DNA of 64,000 nucleotides from Tomocerus qinae (Eukaryota > Arthropoda > Collembola > Entomobryomorpha > Tomoceridae): the NCBI GenBank assembly GCA_020055645.1, contig CM034546.1, positions 1,426,001 through 1,490,000 of the forward strand, in the 5' to 3' direction. The position numbers and the translations under genes are program-made. The notes under the pieces were generated by a model that had not been told where the DNA came from, did not search any database, and worked only from the letters and a program-made list of their open reading frames with translations. Below are positions 1-9,964 of the stretch, piece by piece (the first letter of the stretch is position 1; each line of letters begins with the position of its first letter).

Positions 1-14
1 TTAAATTTTATTTA

Positions 15-1749
15 CTTTTACTGAATCTTCCAATGCTGAAGACATTTCCACGGCAAGTTTTTCAAAATAAACATTACCTGACCCAAACTTAGATTTTGTT
101 ACAGGATCACTTATTCCTAAACTCAGTAATTGCTGTCTAAATGTAATGGTGTCGTCATCGGAAATACTCCCTTGTTTTTCCTATATTTAAATTTAAAATT
201 TATTACATCAACCTCACTGTTGAAATTCGCGAAAAATTGGCAATGATGTTTTATTACCTTCATTTTATTCGCTATCGATTCTGCCAACTGAATCATAGGT
301 TTAGCCATATCTATTAATGAATTTATGTCTTGAAAAGCTTCCGATATATTTTTCTCTGTGTCTCGAGCATCCTTTTCTAATTGCCTCTCAATGCCGACGA
401 TTCCAGCACGAAAATGACCACTTGCATTAGGAAGCAAAGGTCTCTGCCACTTTTTGTCATTCAGAACTTTTTCCAAATCACTAAAAAATTCGTCCATTCC
501 CCCAGACGTGAAACACAATTTCAAGTGAGAGTTATCAGAAGGATAGAATGGACTCCTCATCCTAATAAATAAAAAAACAAATTATAACCGAAACAATAAA
601 AAATGAAAAGAGTATGTTTAAAATTAACAAAATTAGGTACTCGACTCCTCCGGAGGCTTTATCCACATGTAGAACAATTTTTGGAGATTTTCCATGAAAC
701 TGGAAATGGCTTTTTGATTTTTCTTTTTCACATAAAACGACCTGCTTCAATTCAAGAGCCAATTGCATGTCATTATTGTCCCATAAAATACGCATATTTG
801 ACAATGTTGCTTTTCCGGTTTCTTTTGCAATCTGAAAACAAGTACGAATCAAAATATTACAAAAAGTACAAAAGAAATTAAGATTTAATCAATATTTAGT
901 CAATATAAATCTAATCAGTGGCTGAATTTAGGCAGCGGTACCTCGTTGCCGGTGTTGCCGTTGTTGCCGGTGTTGCCGGTACACATTGTTGCCAAATAAC
1001 TTTCTTACCGGCGACACCGGCGACACCGGCAACACCGGTGACACCGGCAACAACGGCGACACCGGCAACAACGGCGACACATTCCACATGCCCATCTGAT
1101 TGCCTTTATCACTTATAGTTTAATATATAATTGAATTAGCGGTCCATATATTCCGGATATAACAAACATGAAACATAACATAAATGAAATAAACAAATTC
1201 GATAGTTATCATTATGAGTAAAAAATTATTATGTTATGTTCGTTATATTCAAATCTGATAGAATGTCAATTTTCCCCAGATCCCTCCTTATTTGTTTAAT
1301 TCATTTAGGTTAGGTTTATTCTATCCGCATTATATGGACGGCTAGATCTATATTAATTTATTATATATTATACTACATAATATAAGTCATAAAGGCAATC
1401 AGATGGGTATGTGGAATGTGTTGCCGGTGTCGCCGGTGTTGCCGGTGTCGCCGTTAAGAAAGTTATTTGGCAACAATGTGTACCGGCAACACCGGCAACA
1501 ACGGCAACACCGGCAACGAGGTACCGCTGCCTAAATTCAGCCTAATCAGTAATGCTACAATTTAACTAGATGCCTTTATTTTTCAACATAAAATGTTCAA
1601 AAAATGGATTCAATATTTTTATTGGTGAAATCAGTAAATGAACTTACTTTGCACTTATCTTCTCCATTATAAAATCGAATTCCTTCCTGAACTCTAATAA
1701 ATGTTTCTCCAGGTTTAGCTGTAGGTGAACTATAGTTAAATAATTCCAT
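15..1749 (-). CDS. vps36: Vps36, ESCRT-II subunit (5' part, runs off left edge)
   Basis: Vps36 is the ESCRT-II subunit that binds ubiquitin and phosphoinositides through an N-terminal GLUE domain and helps sort cargo at endosomes. Four exons fit in phase on the minus strand: 1749-1648 (start MELFNYSS), 831-641, 561-258 and 180 to about 15. Exons 1-3 give a GLUE-like domain (residues 1 to about 120), including SPKIVLHVD and the stretch HLKLCFTSGGMDEF. A helical linker follows with AGIVGIERQLE and NISEAFQDINSLI, then the start of the winged-helix part (EKQGSISDDDTITF). The last donor, near position 15 or 21, is uncertain and later exons lie outside the window. Intron 1 holds the foldback element at 920-1542. 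The gene is head-to-head with the acyltransferase gene. The identification rests on recognised family motifs, not on a search. Confidence 0.85.
920..1542. mobile_element. Foldback/MITE with GCCGGTGTT-type subrepeats, 8-bp TSD
   Basis: The ends are near-perfect inverted repeats of about 200 bp, beginning GGCTGAATTTAGGCAGCGG and ending with its complement. Each arm contains short tandem units of the type ACCGGCAAC/ACCGGCGAC. It is flanked by a perfect 8-bp duplication TAATCAGT (912-919 and 1543-1550), as expected for hAT or P-type transposition. There is no transposase ORF; open frames inside it are products of the repeat. It lies in intron 1 of vps36. A second, more decayed copy is at about 11590-12241. 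Confidence 0.9.
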
Positions 1750-2286
1750 ACCGTTCGTTTAGTTTTGTATTTGACTTATGTTAAATGAAAAATTCTTTAC
1801 AGTTGACAATATCCACAAATTCCCGGTCACGGAGTGGGAATGGAAGTCAAATAAAATTAATTCAATATTCCCGGGTGGAATAATGAAAAATGACAACCCA
1901 ACTTTTAGTCAGTAGTCAGTAAGATATAATAACCGTTGCCGAATTGGACGAGAAACTAGCAGACTATTATCAAAGTTCATAAAAATTCCCAGAGATCAAT
2001 GAAAAAATGCGGTTGCTGAAGGAAAAGTTATCATTCCACATTCCACACTATCCACACGCAATTTTCGACTAAAAACACGCATGTGTATACATGGAAACTT
2101 GCATGCTGTAAATCAATGTACGAAAAAAAGTTCTTCAAAATCTAACCAGTAAGTGAAATACATATTAGCAGCTCAAAAGTGATTTTTAGCTAATTACAAA
2201 AACGTTTTTTAAAATTAATTATTCAGTCGTACTACTAGTGTTGAGTAAAATCATTTTTTTATTGATAATTTTATCGGTTTGTTAAA
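1750..2286. promoter_or_regulatory. Divergent promoter region between vps36 and the acyltransferase gene
   Basis: This is 537 bp between two start codons that point away from each other. It must contain both 5' UTRs and probably both promoters. I see AT-rich sequence and a short direct repeat of ATTCCACA near 2034-2046, but no convincing TATA box or other named motif. Confidence 0.5.
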
Positions 2287-5200
2287 ATGACTGTTAAGAA
2301 TTTAGAAATGTGGAAAAAAATAATTCGATTTCCATTCGCTGTAATATTTTCTGTATCAATTGTGAATTTCAATTTTTTCATTATTCTTCCAGTATTTTCC
2401 ACAGTGTTCTTAGTATATAAGTACATAATTATTTTATTAGCAAAGTGCTTCCGGCCAGATTATTCAAAAATGCTTTCAATACAAGATAGAATGATGGCTA
2501 AAGAAAATTTTTACAAGGAGGTAGATTTATATCAGTCTGCCAAATGGTATTTCGAAGGAAAACTTGACTTTGAAGAATTTTTAAGATTGTTTGAAGAACG
2601 TGTACTCAGGAAGACACTTCCTAATGGGAAGTTGATGTTTCCAGAACTTCAATCTTCCATCGAACCTTTCATGGGTTACTTTTTCTACAAGAAAGATAAA
2701 AACTTTGATTTAAAAAATCACATAGAGGTTTATAAAGACAACTCGTCGAATTTTGTTGTCAATCGGAAGAAATTGGAGAAAATAGTTCAATCATTTACCA
2801 ACAGAATATATACAATGAAAAGAAGTCCGTGGGGAGTTCTAATTATCAACAATGTCAAATTGGACGAAGAAGATGGAAAGGAATATACTGTCGTCATTAC
2901 CAGAAATCATCACTGCATTGGTAAATTGCAATCTATTTATCAATCCATTATTATACTCGGACACTTGCTAATTACAAATTTACATGTATGTTAACATAAT
3001 TATCAGATTTTTATTTCACTATTTTGAAATCATGTCATTATTAAGTAGCTGCCGCTATTTTAAAGGAATGACCAAAATCTGTCCTTCCGTAACACAATTG
3101 TAAGGGTAGCAGGGCAACTTGAGCATACACTTTGTGTGCGTAATACTTAGGATTAGAGTATAGCCCGTATTTATTTACCAAAATTCTTCAAAATTTCCAA
3201 AAAGTGGCGGAATGTGACTATCTGGAACTTGTGGCTCCGAAATATTAAAAAAATGTAACACGTTTTGAATTATAGCTTTAGCGGGAAAGCATGATTGTCC
3301 GCCAACGCTCTAATTCAAAAGTAATTAGAAATTACAAATTTTGCTGAACAACAAGTTCGAGGTGTTCACCATCCGCCACTTTTTGGAAATTTTGAGGGAA
3401 ATTTGGTAAGTAAGCACGGGATATCTTTACTCTACATAAGCATAAAGTGGGGCATGCGCATGGGATTCTTTCATTATTCTTGAATAAATGTTTGTATCTA
3501 TGTCCGTAATATTTTGTAATTAATGAGTAAGGGTAATATTTTGTAATTAATGAGCAAGGGTAATATTTTGTAATTAATGAGCAAGGACTAGGCTATCAGT
3601 AGAGTCCAATCAACGGTCTATGATATTCGGGCCAATGCGCAGTCGCTAGAAATTTACTGATTTCAACATTTTCTAGCACAATTTATGTGCTAGGATTCAA
3701 CTAGTATTATCTAATCCTAATTAATACACACACACACAGTGTATGCTCAAGTTGGCCAACTATTAGTCACTCTTAAAAGAATGAGATAATCCGTTTGAGC
3801 TTTTTGTGTGTAATCTAGGGGTCAAAAGGAAGATCAAGTTTGAAAATGGGTGAAATCAAAAACCACCGCCATCAGGGGGATTGGTTTATAGACTAAAAAT
3901 AACTAAAAAAATTTGCAGCAATCTGTAATACTATTTGTTATTGGAAAACATTATTCACCAAAGGCGGCCTATAACTAGTTCTAGTTCTAACATAATTGAA
4001 TGAGCTGGTGACGCCCACTAAAAGGCGATTTACAATTTACAATCCTTCCTTACGTTTCTGGCGTATCTGTTTTTGATTTATAGGCGATGCTTATGCTGGG
4101 CTTGTTACTTTCTGGAAATCATTATATCAGCAAGAATTGACACAATTTGGGGGAAGAAAAGGAAATGGCGGGAAACCAAATCTATTTCGAATTATTTCAT
4201 CCTTTTTTGGAGCAGCTTTTGATTTTTATTGGATTGTAACAAAGTTTGCCTTTGATTATATCTACAATCCAAATAGGCTCTACGATGAAAACGACTGGCA
4301 CTCAAGAAAGACGGGTACAGAGAACATTCACACAAATTTTCCTCCAATTCAGACATCGTTAGTGAAAGAGATCTCTTCCAAATGTAAAATCAGTATAACT
4401 ACCGTCCTGATGGCAATTATCACGGGGGGATTTCGGAGAATGATGGAGGCCAATGGATTGAAAACCCCAAACCAAATACGAATTGCTTATTCACTTCCTC
4501 TGCCTAATCATCCTGATCGGCTCACTACTTTATCGTAAGAATGAAAAAACTATTAAGCAGGGATCGGAAAAGCAAAAAATTATTTCTGAAGGGTGTCATT
4601 AACCCAATTCAGCCCTGATTAAATAACTTTCATACAGTGTGCACATAAATGATCAGGGATCTGAAAGTTTTAATTAAAATGTGTAATTATCTTCCGCAAC
4701 TTTTAGGTCGATCACTGTCTTTGATTTTAATTTGGACCATCCAGTAGAGGGGAAACGACTTGAAGTTAACGAAAAACGTTTAAAGAAGGGGACGAGATGG
4801 TCGATTTTATTTGCACTTCCTTTCATGTCATTTTTCTTGGATCCCTGGCCTCTGGCCTGGAAATGGAACTTCTCAACCAAATCCTATGCATTTTCATCCA
4901 GCTCCTTTTTTGCCAATGCTGCAATCCCGACACCAATCTCGGGAGAAGTGGAATTTTTAGGATGCCGTCTAGCTCGGATTTATGGCGGCTCCGAACAATC
5001 TGCTTCCAAGACGAATGCGAGTAAGATTATCTAACTAAATTTCATTTTTATTAGAGAATTCGATGAAATATTTTCGGTGATATTTAGAAAGCATTCAAAA
5101 AATAATACACCTAATAAATTTATGGAACTGAATTCAATTTTAATCTTTCAGCAACGGTGGTCGTTGTGGTGAAATACAAAGAAGGGTTCTTTATAGATTA

Positions 5201-5309
5201 CGCCATACAACGTCACCTTTTAAAGAACGAAGACCACATTTACGAAATTGAAAGCTACGTTTTAGAAGAATTAGCTCATCTCAGAAAGCGTTTATTAGGA
5301 ACAGAGTAA
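2287..5309 (+). CDS. Wax-ester synthase / diacylglycerol O-acyltransferase (WS/DGAT-like)
   Basis: Proteins of this family join a fatty acyl-CoA to an alcohol or diacylglycerol, making wax esters or triacylglycerol at membranes. Four exons join in phase: 2287-2920, 4084-4534, 4707-5020 and 5152-5309, giving 518 residues, typical of the family. Residues about 15-55 form hydrophobic membrane segments. The acyltransferase motif HHxxxDG is rebuilt across intron 1 as HHCIGDA (His208, His209, Asp213), with Ala for the final Gly. The third exon has the hydrophobic SIL..ALPFMSFFLDPWPLAWKW region and a PTPISGEVEF segment like the C-terminal half of plant and bacterial WSD proteins. Intron 1 carries the inverted-repeat element at 3115-3754. 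A likely poly(A) signal is at 5369. A role in surface lipids is inference; the substrate cannot be read from the sequence. Confidence 0.82.
3115..3754. mobile_element. Inverted-repeat element in intron 1 of the acyltransferase gene
   Basis: The termini share the inverted 16-mer CAACTTGAGCATACAC (start 3115; complement ends 3754). Just inside is a second, imperfect hairpin with arms of about 80 bp (about 3156-3232 against 3350-3433), containing TTCCAAAAAGTGGCGGA and its complement. A 27-bp tandem array (3505-3587) lies between. No coding sequence and no clear target duplication were found. Confidence 0.65.
3505..3587. repeat. 27-bp tandem repeat, three copies
   Basis: The unit contains GTAATATTTTGTAATTAATG followed by AGCAAGG (or AGTAAGG) and is repeated three times with one or two differences. 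It lies inside the 3115-3754 element. Confidence 0.85.
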
Positions 5310-6489
5310 AAATCTCCTAAACCAGCAGGCATTGAAAATAATAATGATCCTGGCCCTGCCAATCCTGAAATAAAAATCACCATTCTATGAATAATCTCTT
5401 CAATCTAGAAGACTGCAAAATTAAGGCATTTACAACCTAAAAAATTCGAAATGCAAGTTACAACAATTTTAAGGGGTTTGCTAATTTCCAAAAAATGACA
5501 ATTTTTTTTGGATTAGGCGGAGTGAAGACTTACTTTTTTACTACTTTGCATGTTCTTGTTGTTTTTCTTTCCTGCGAACGAAAGACGATTTGACCTCGTA
5601 ATAAGTAAAAGAAACAATAATTTTAATAATAACTTGTGAAGATTTTTTGCATGTGGATGTCTCAATTGCATGTCTCAAATGAATTTATGCTTATTAGCCA
5701 CGTTTACAGTACTTATACGGGAAGTTAATTTAAAAATTATCGGCATCAGAGTTGCATGCTGCTAACCATTTAAACGATTTCTTCTTTCGTTGTGGCACGC
5801 CAAGGCTATGATTCAGACTCAAAATTGGTATTATATTATGTCATTAACATAGCTAGCTATTTTAAAGATTAATATTATTATTAGAGGGGTCACATGCCAT
5901 GAAATAAAGATGTTTTATTTATATGTACATCCGCACAAAAATGTTGTTATTTTGCTTATTTTATAACATGAAACCCAACAAACTCCCCGTCCAGGGAAGA
6001 AGGAAGGAGGCTAAATTGGTTAAATGGCATCAATTATAACAATATAATTGGATTTTCGGGAAATTCACCTTCATGCAATTATTTGCTTCCAAATTTGTTT
6101 TTCGGTAAACCTATATTTACTTACGACTACGATAATAATAGTCCCATCATACCATGGACACAATCAACCTCCTTTTAGAGTGAAATTCTCAGATGATCGA
6201 CAAACCATATTATATGTCATCGTCCATTAAACTTGCACGAGTGAATATCAACCACGATGCCGAATCTAGCTAAATACTTCTAAACTGTACTGGCATGACG
6301 CTATAGGGCTACACAGACACATACAAACTGTTGACGTTCAAATGCTGAATGCAATGTTCAAAGTGTAAATGCTGACTTAAATGTATAAATGCTGACCCAA
6401 ATAAAATTTATCATATTTCCACTCGGTTATATTTGAATCAACATGATTTGTCCCAAATAGAATTTGTCCGAGTATTGAGGTACTAAGGC
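5310..6489. other. Intergenic, no gene seen
   Basis: This holds the 3' UTR of the acyltransferase gene, with AATAAA at 5369-5374, then about 1.1 kb of AT-rich sequence. Short open frames here look random; no RNA gene or repeat was recognised. Confidence 0.5.
5369..5374 (+). promoter_or_regulatory. Poly(A) signal of the acyltransferase gene
   Basis: AATAAA sits 60 nt downstream of the stop codon at 5309, a normal distance for 3' end formation. Confidence 0.55.
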
Positions 6490-6605
6490 CTATCATATGG
6501 TCCAATGCCAAAAACACAGACATATGGATATATAATACAATTAAGCTTCAGATGTAGAATATACCTGTTGAATGACCTTGTAATTTACCATTATGCATGT
6601 ATATG
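6490..6605. repeat. Left part of a dispersed repeat split by a transposon (continues at about 7933-8010)
   Basis: The sequence from about 6505 (CCAATGCCAAAAACACAGAC) to 6605 matches about 15205-15310. The part after the transposon (GATGTTAATAGGCTGGTCAG onward) matches the continuation at about 15319-15390. The copy near 15.3 kb is therefore an uninterrupted version of this repeat. Confidence 0.75.
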
Positions 6606-6950
6606 CTGTAGGCGGAGAGGGAAAGGAGACTGGGAGGGATATAATGTCCCTCTCCGACTAGACTGGGAGAGATAGCTCTGTACCGCTAGCGGTACCGAGC
6701 CATGAGGTTTCCGACTGGGAGGTAATGTCGTAAAGGATTGTTCAGTGCCACAAATATCGCAGAGTTTAGGTTACTCTGACATTTTTTATTCATTGTAATC
6801 ATTATTTTCTATAATATTCATAAATATTAAGTATATTGCACTTGTAATAATAATGTGCAGAAGATCTTTACCTAAATTTAAGTTTTGTTTCATTATGCTA
6901 ATAAAATATTTAAAAACTTTAAATTTTTAACAAACAAAAAATACAGCTCA

Positions 6951-7532
6951 CCTGCTTTATCATGATGGATTGTCATTCTAACAATAAACTGCGAATGTTT
7001 TAATATTTTTTTGTCTTCGAGGGCACACATTAATAATTCTACACCATTCAGTTTTAATCTTGTATTTTTTCTATACTTTGTATTTCTTACAGCTGGAAAC
7101 ACCTGGCATGGATTCTCTTTTTTGTAACTTTATAATATGTGTCGTTCTCAGCAATAATAACTCTTAAGGTGATGACCAAAAAATTTGGAAATGTTTTCCA
7201 AATCATTGGAAATAGTTGGAATTACTTCGCAAAATGATTTGTAGGACGTTTACATAACTGTTAGAGAATTTAGAATGAAGGGGTTGGTTTGTATCCCCTT
7301 TTACTCGATACTATATTTTTCATTATAAGGATTAAAGTTGCTGAGAACGACACATATTCACTAATATATCGTAATTGGTGTCACTTGGGAATTGGTCAGT
7401 TCGTTTATTTTTTTCCAAAAAATCTAAAAGATATTGCGGAAATTTCATTTTGTCTTTATTGAAAAAGCAAATTTGAATAGAATTCACTTTCGTGACTTCC
7501 CACATAACAGCAACCGCTATGTAATTTAGCAT
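6951..7532 (-). pseudogene. Exon-like protein fragment inside transposon, split by nested MITE
   Basis: On the minus strand, an open stretch (7532 to about 7357) encodes ...MKFPQYLLDFLEKNKRTDQF... up to YDILVN. It meets the nested MITE (7354-7138) and resumes as KKENPCQVFPAVRNTKYRKN...RMTIHHDKA. The second part ends at a good splice donor (GCAG/GTGAGC, near 6951). The composition is protein-like and unlike the surrounding repeat. I do not recognise the parent gene; it could be host sequence or part of the autonomous transposon. It is broken by the insertion, so it is not expected to work. Confidence 0.45.
7138..7354. mobile_element. Nested stowaway-like MITE (217 bp, TA target)
   Basis: The ends are the inverted repeat TGTGTCGTTCTCAGCAA with its complement TTGCTGAGAACGACACA. 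It is flanked by TA on both sides (7136-7137 and 7355-7356), as for Tc1/mariner-type elements. It splits the exon-like fragment inside the larger transposon, so it arrived later. Confidence 0.75.
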
Positions 7533-8021
7533 AGCTCTTCATAGTAAATGTTAACCTTGCTGAAAGTGATACTCTACTCGGACACGCTCTTAGAGTAACA
7601 CTACTGCCAACAAACTTAACTCAATCTTGAATTAATAATTTATGATTTAATTATGACTAATACAATAAGTGCAATACCCTTAATATTTATGAATATTATA
7701 GAAAATAATGATTACAATGAATAAAAAATGGAAGAGTAACCTAAACTCTGCGATATTTGTGGCACTTACACACATAGGATCAATCTTTTACGACATATCC
7801 CTCCCAGTCGGAAACCTCATGGCTCGGTACAGCTAGCAGTACAGACCTATCCCTCCCAGCAGTCTAGTCAGAGAGGAACGTTATATCATATCCCTCCCAG
7901 TCTCCTTTCCCTCTCCGCCTACAACATATATAAGTAAGATGTTAATAGGCTGGTCAGGCAGTTATAAAACAAGCATATATAGCAAAAAATGAGATATTCG
8001 TTTCTCTTTTTTTCAAAAATC

Positions 8022-8112
8022 AACGCAGCGTGGGCCACAAGTTTCAGTTATCTGTGATCATGCCCTACAACCTTATAAATTGAAGTTTGCGTGGCCCACG
8101 CTGAGTTGATTA
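8022..8112. repeat. Small hairpin repeat
   Basis: The arms CAACGCAGCGTGGGCCACA (8022 onward) and GCGTGGCCCACGCTGAGTTG (ending about 8108) are inverted, with about 40 bp between. Probably a tiny MITE. Confidence 0.6.
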
Positions 8113-8129
8113 ACTATATTGGTTTAAAA

Positions 8130-8340
8130 ACTTACAAAAAAAACGTGGAGAAGGTGGAGACAACGTGAAGCTGATAAAACATTCTTTTATTTTTGGGGAA
8201 GGGGAATGGGTGGAATCTACGTGGAGCTGATAAAAACACTTTTTTTGGGGGGGAGTGGGATAGGTGGAGAGGTGAAGCTGATAAAAAATAATTTTTTTGT
8301 TCTAGGAAGTGGAAAGGGTGGGGAGGTGGAGACGTCATGA
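8130..8340. repeat. Degenerate tandem repeat, about 60-bp unit
   Basis: Three to four diverged units share GGTGGA...ACGTGAAGCTGATAAAA followed by a T-run and a G-rich stretch. The minus-strand open frame across it is a product of the repeat. Confidence 0.7.
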
Positions 8341-8490
8341 AAACTATTTATGATTGGCTAGGTGGATATGTTGGCTAGGAGTTAATGGAAAATATTCCTT
8401 TTTTGGTTTTTCAAACAATTGCTACTGTGACGAATTCACGAGTCGCCAAAGGGCTGGTAGGTTAGTATTTGATGCAGTTTAGTTTTATTA

Positions 8491-8720
8491 ACTGGTACTT
8501 CAGATTCGGCTTCGGCTAGCTGGTAGCTCGAAATCGGCTAGCTGATACCTTGGCTTCGGCTAGCTGGTACCTCGGCTTCGGCTAGCTGATACCTTGGCTT
8601 CGGCTAGCTGATACCTTGGCTTCGGCTAGCTGGTACTTCGGCTTCGGCTAGCTGGACCTTCGGCTTCAGGTATCATTCTTCGACTTCGACTATCTGCACC
8701 TTTGGATTCGGCTAGCTGGA
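8491..8720. repeat. 22-bp minisatellite (GGCTTCGGCTAGCTGGTACC type)
   Basis: About ten head-to-tail units of GGCTTCGGCTAGCTG(G/A)TACCT with small changes, decaying at both ends. There are no spacers, so it is not a CRISPR array. Confidence 0.9.
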
Positions 8721-9039
8721 TTTACCCGGCCCTGGTAAATATGTGAGACCGTGAAAACATTCTCGATGTACTTGATAATGTGATTATCTGAATGTATGGC
8801 TAAACCATGCGATTTAGTACTGTACATTCAGATAATATCCACTCTTCTGTGCTTTGAAATTTCTGCTCGTTTCCAGAGTAGTTGGGCCTTGGGCCTAGTT
8901 GGCGCACCAGACTTCACATACCTCACGAACTTACCTCATGGATGGATACACTTATAATATGTTATCCGCAATAAATTTGATAACCAGCTGATACCAATAG
9001 ATAGTTTTCGTTTTAAAAGATTTATTTCGAAGCCATATT

Positions 9040-9555
9040 ACTTGTTCTGGTAAATCCGAACCTTTTCGAGTAAATTCGAATATTTTCGAGTAAATTCGAA
9101 TATTTTCAAGTAAATTCGAACCTTTTCGAGTTAATTCTTTCGAATTCCAATTCAACAATCTTATTTATTCGAAAACATTCGAATTTCTCCGAAAAAATTC
9201 GAATTTATCCGAAACCATTCGAATTTATCCGAAACCATTTTATCCGAATACGTTCGTATTTATCCAAAAACATTCGAATTTATCCGAATACGTTCGTATT
9301 TATCCAAAAACATTCGAATTTATCCGAATACGTTCGTATTTATCCGAAATCATCGAATTTATTCGAAATAATTTGAATTTATTCGGAAACATTTGAATTT
9401 GTTCGGAAACATTTGAATTTGTTCGGAAACATTTGAATTTGTTCGGAAACATTTGAATTTATTCGGAAACATTTGAATTTGTTCGGAAACATTTGAATTT
9501 ATTCGGAAACATTTGAATTTATTCGGAAACATTTGAATTTGTTCGAAAATGAAAG
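9040..9555. repeat. 21-bp minisatellite rich in TTCGAA/TTCGGAA motifs
   Basis: Many units of the form AACATTTGAATTTGTTCGGA or AACATTCGAATTTATCCGA. They are most regular at 9370-9545 and more diverged to the left. The minus-strand 89-codon frame (repeating QMFPNKFKCF) is a result of the 21-bp period. Confidence 0.9.
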
Positions 9556-9688
9556 AATATTGGAAACACATTGATTGATGAGAGGGATGTGGATGTGGTA
9601 TAAGTATGTGAGGTGATGTGTCAAACAAGGTGGTCCATCGCTATATGGCAAATTTGCCATCTAGCAATACAGGCAGCAGGAAAATTTT

Positions 9689-9821
9689 TTTTAGATTAAG
9701 TGAAGTGAACCCCGATCGTCCTGAGCTAGGGATCCGATCGGTACTCGATAATCGATGTACAGCAAAACTCAGAGCAGTTCATCGCGCGAAATACGAAATT
9801 CGACAAAGATTACGGAAAGGT
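9689..9821 (+). other. Possible orphan exon (unrecognised)
   Basis: After a T-rich acceptor-like tract ending in AG (about 9691), an open frame encodes LSEVNPDRPELGIRSVLDN and then RAVHRAKYEIRQRLRKG, ending at a GGAAAG/GTAATG donor. The composition is more protein-like than the surrounding repeats. I do not recognise the family and see no partner exons, so it may be a gene fragment or chance. Confidence 0.2.
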
Positions 9822-9964
9822 AATGACAATTTAAATTTATTTTAACCTTTTTAACCCTGAAATCTCAACCTTCACACAACCGGTCATTAATTGTTTCATA
9901 ACCATACGTTTATTTATATCTTACATGTCCTTGGTTGCTGATCCTGGTGCTCTAAGGTGTTATA

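Larger units (their letters stand above)
6606..7932. mobile_element. Long-TIR DNA transposon remnant with captured exon-like sequence
   Basis: The termini are inverted repeats of about 250-300 bp that start near GTAGGCGGAGAGGGAAAGG and include the palindromic CCGCTAGCGG region and TTTCCGACTGGGAGG. The same arms define the element at 24026-25236. It is inserted in a dispersed repeat whose empty version lies near 15.3 kb, with a TA-rich target (TATA-like). The interior encodes no transposase that I recognise. It holds a minus-strand exon-like fragment (about 6951-7532) that is itself cut by a 217-bp nested MITE. Fossil or non-autonomous element. Confidence 0.85.

Noticed and set aside
918-1118. 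Pro/Thr/Ala-repeat ORF (TPATPATPVTPA)
   Set aside because: It lies in the arm of the foldback element and comes from its 9-bp units.
8491-9555. CRISPR-like direct repeats
   Set aside because: The units are contiguous without unique spacers and lie in eukaryotic DNA; these are minisatellites.
9359-9628. 89-codon minus-strand protein with repeated QMFPNKFKCF
   Set aside because: The 21-bp period is a multiple of three, which makes an open frame in a minisatellite; nothing supports translation.
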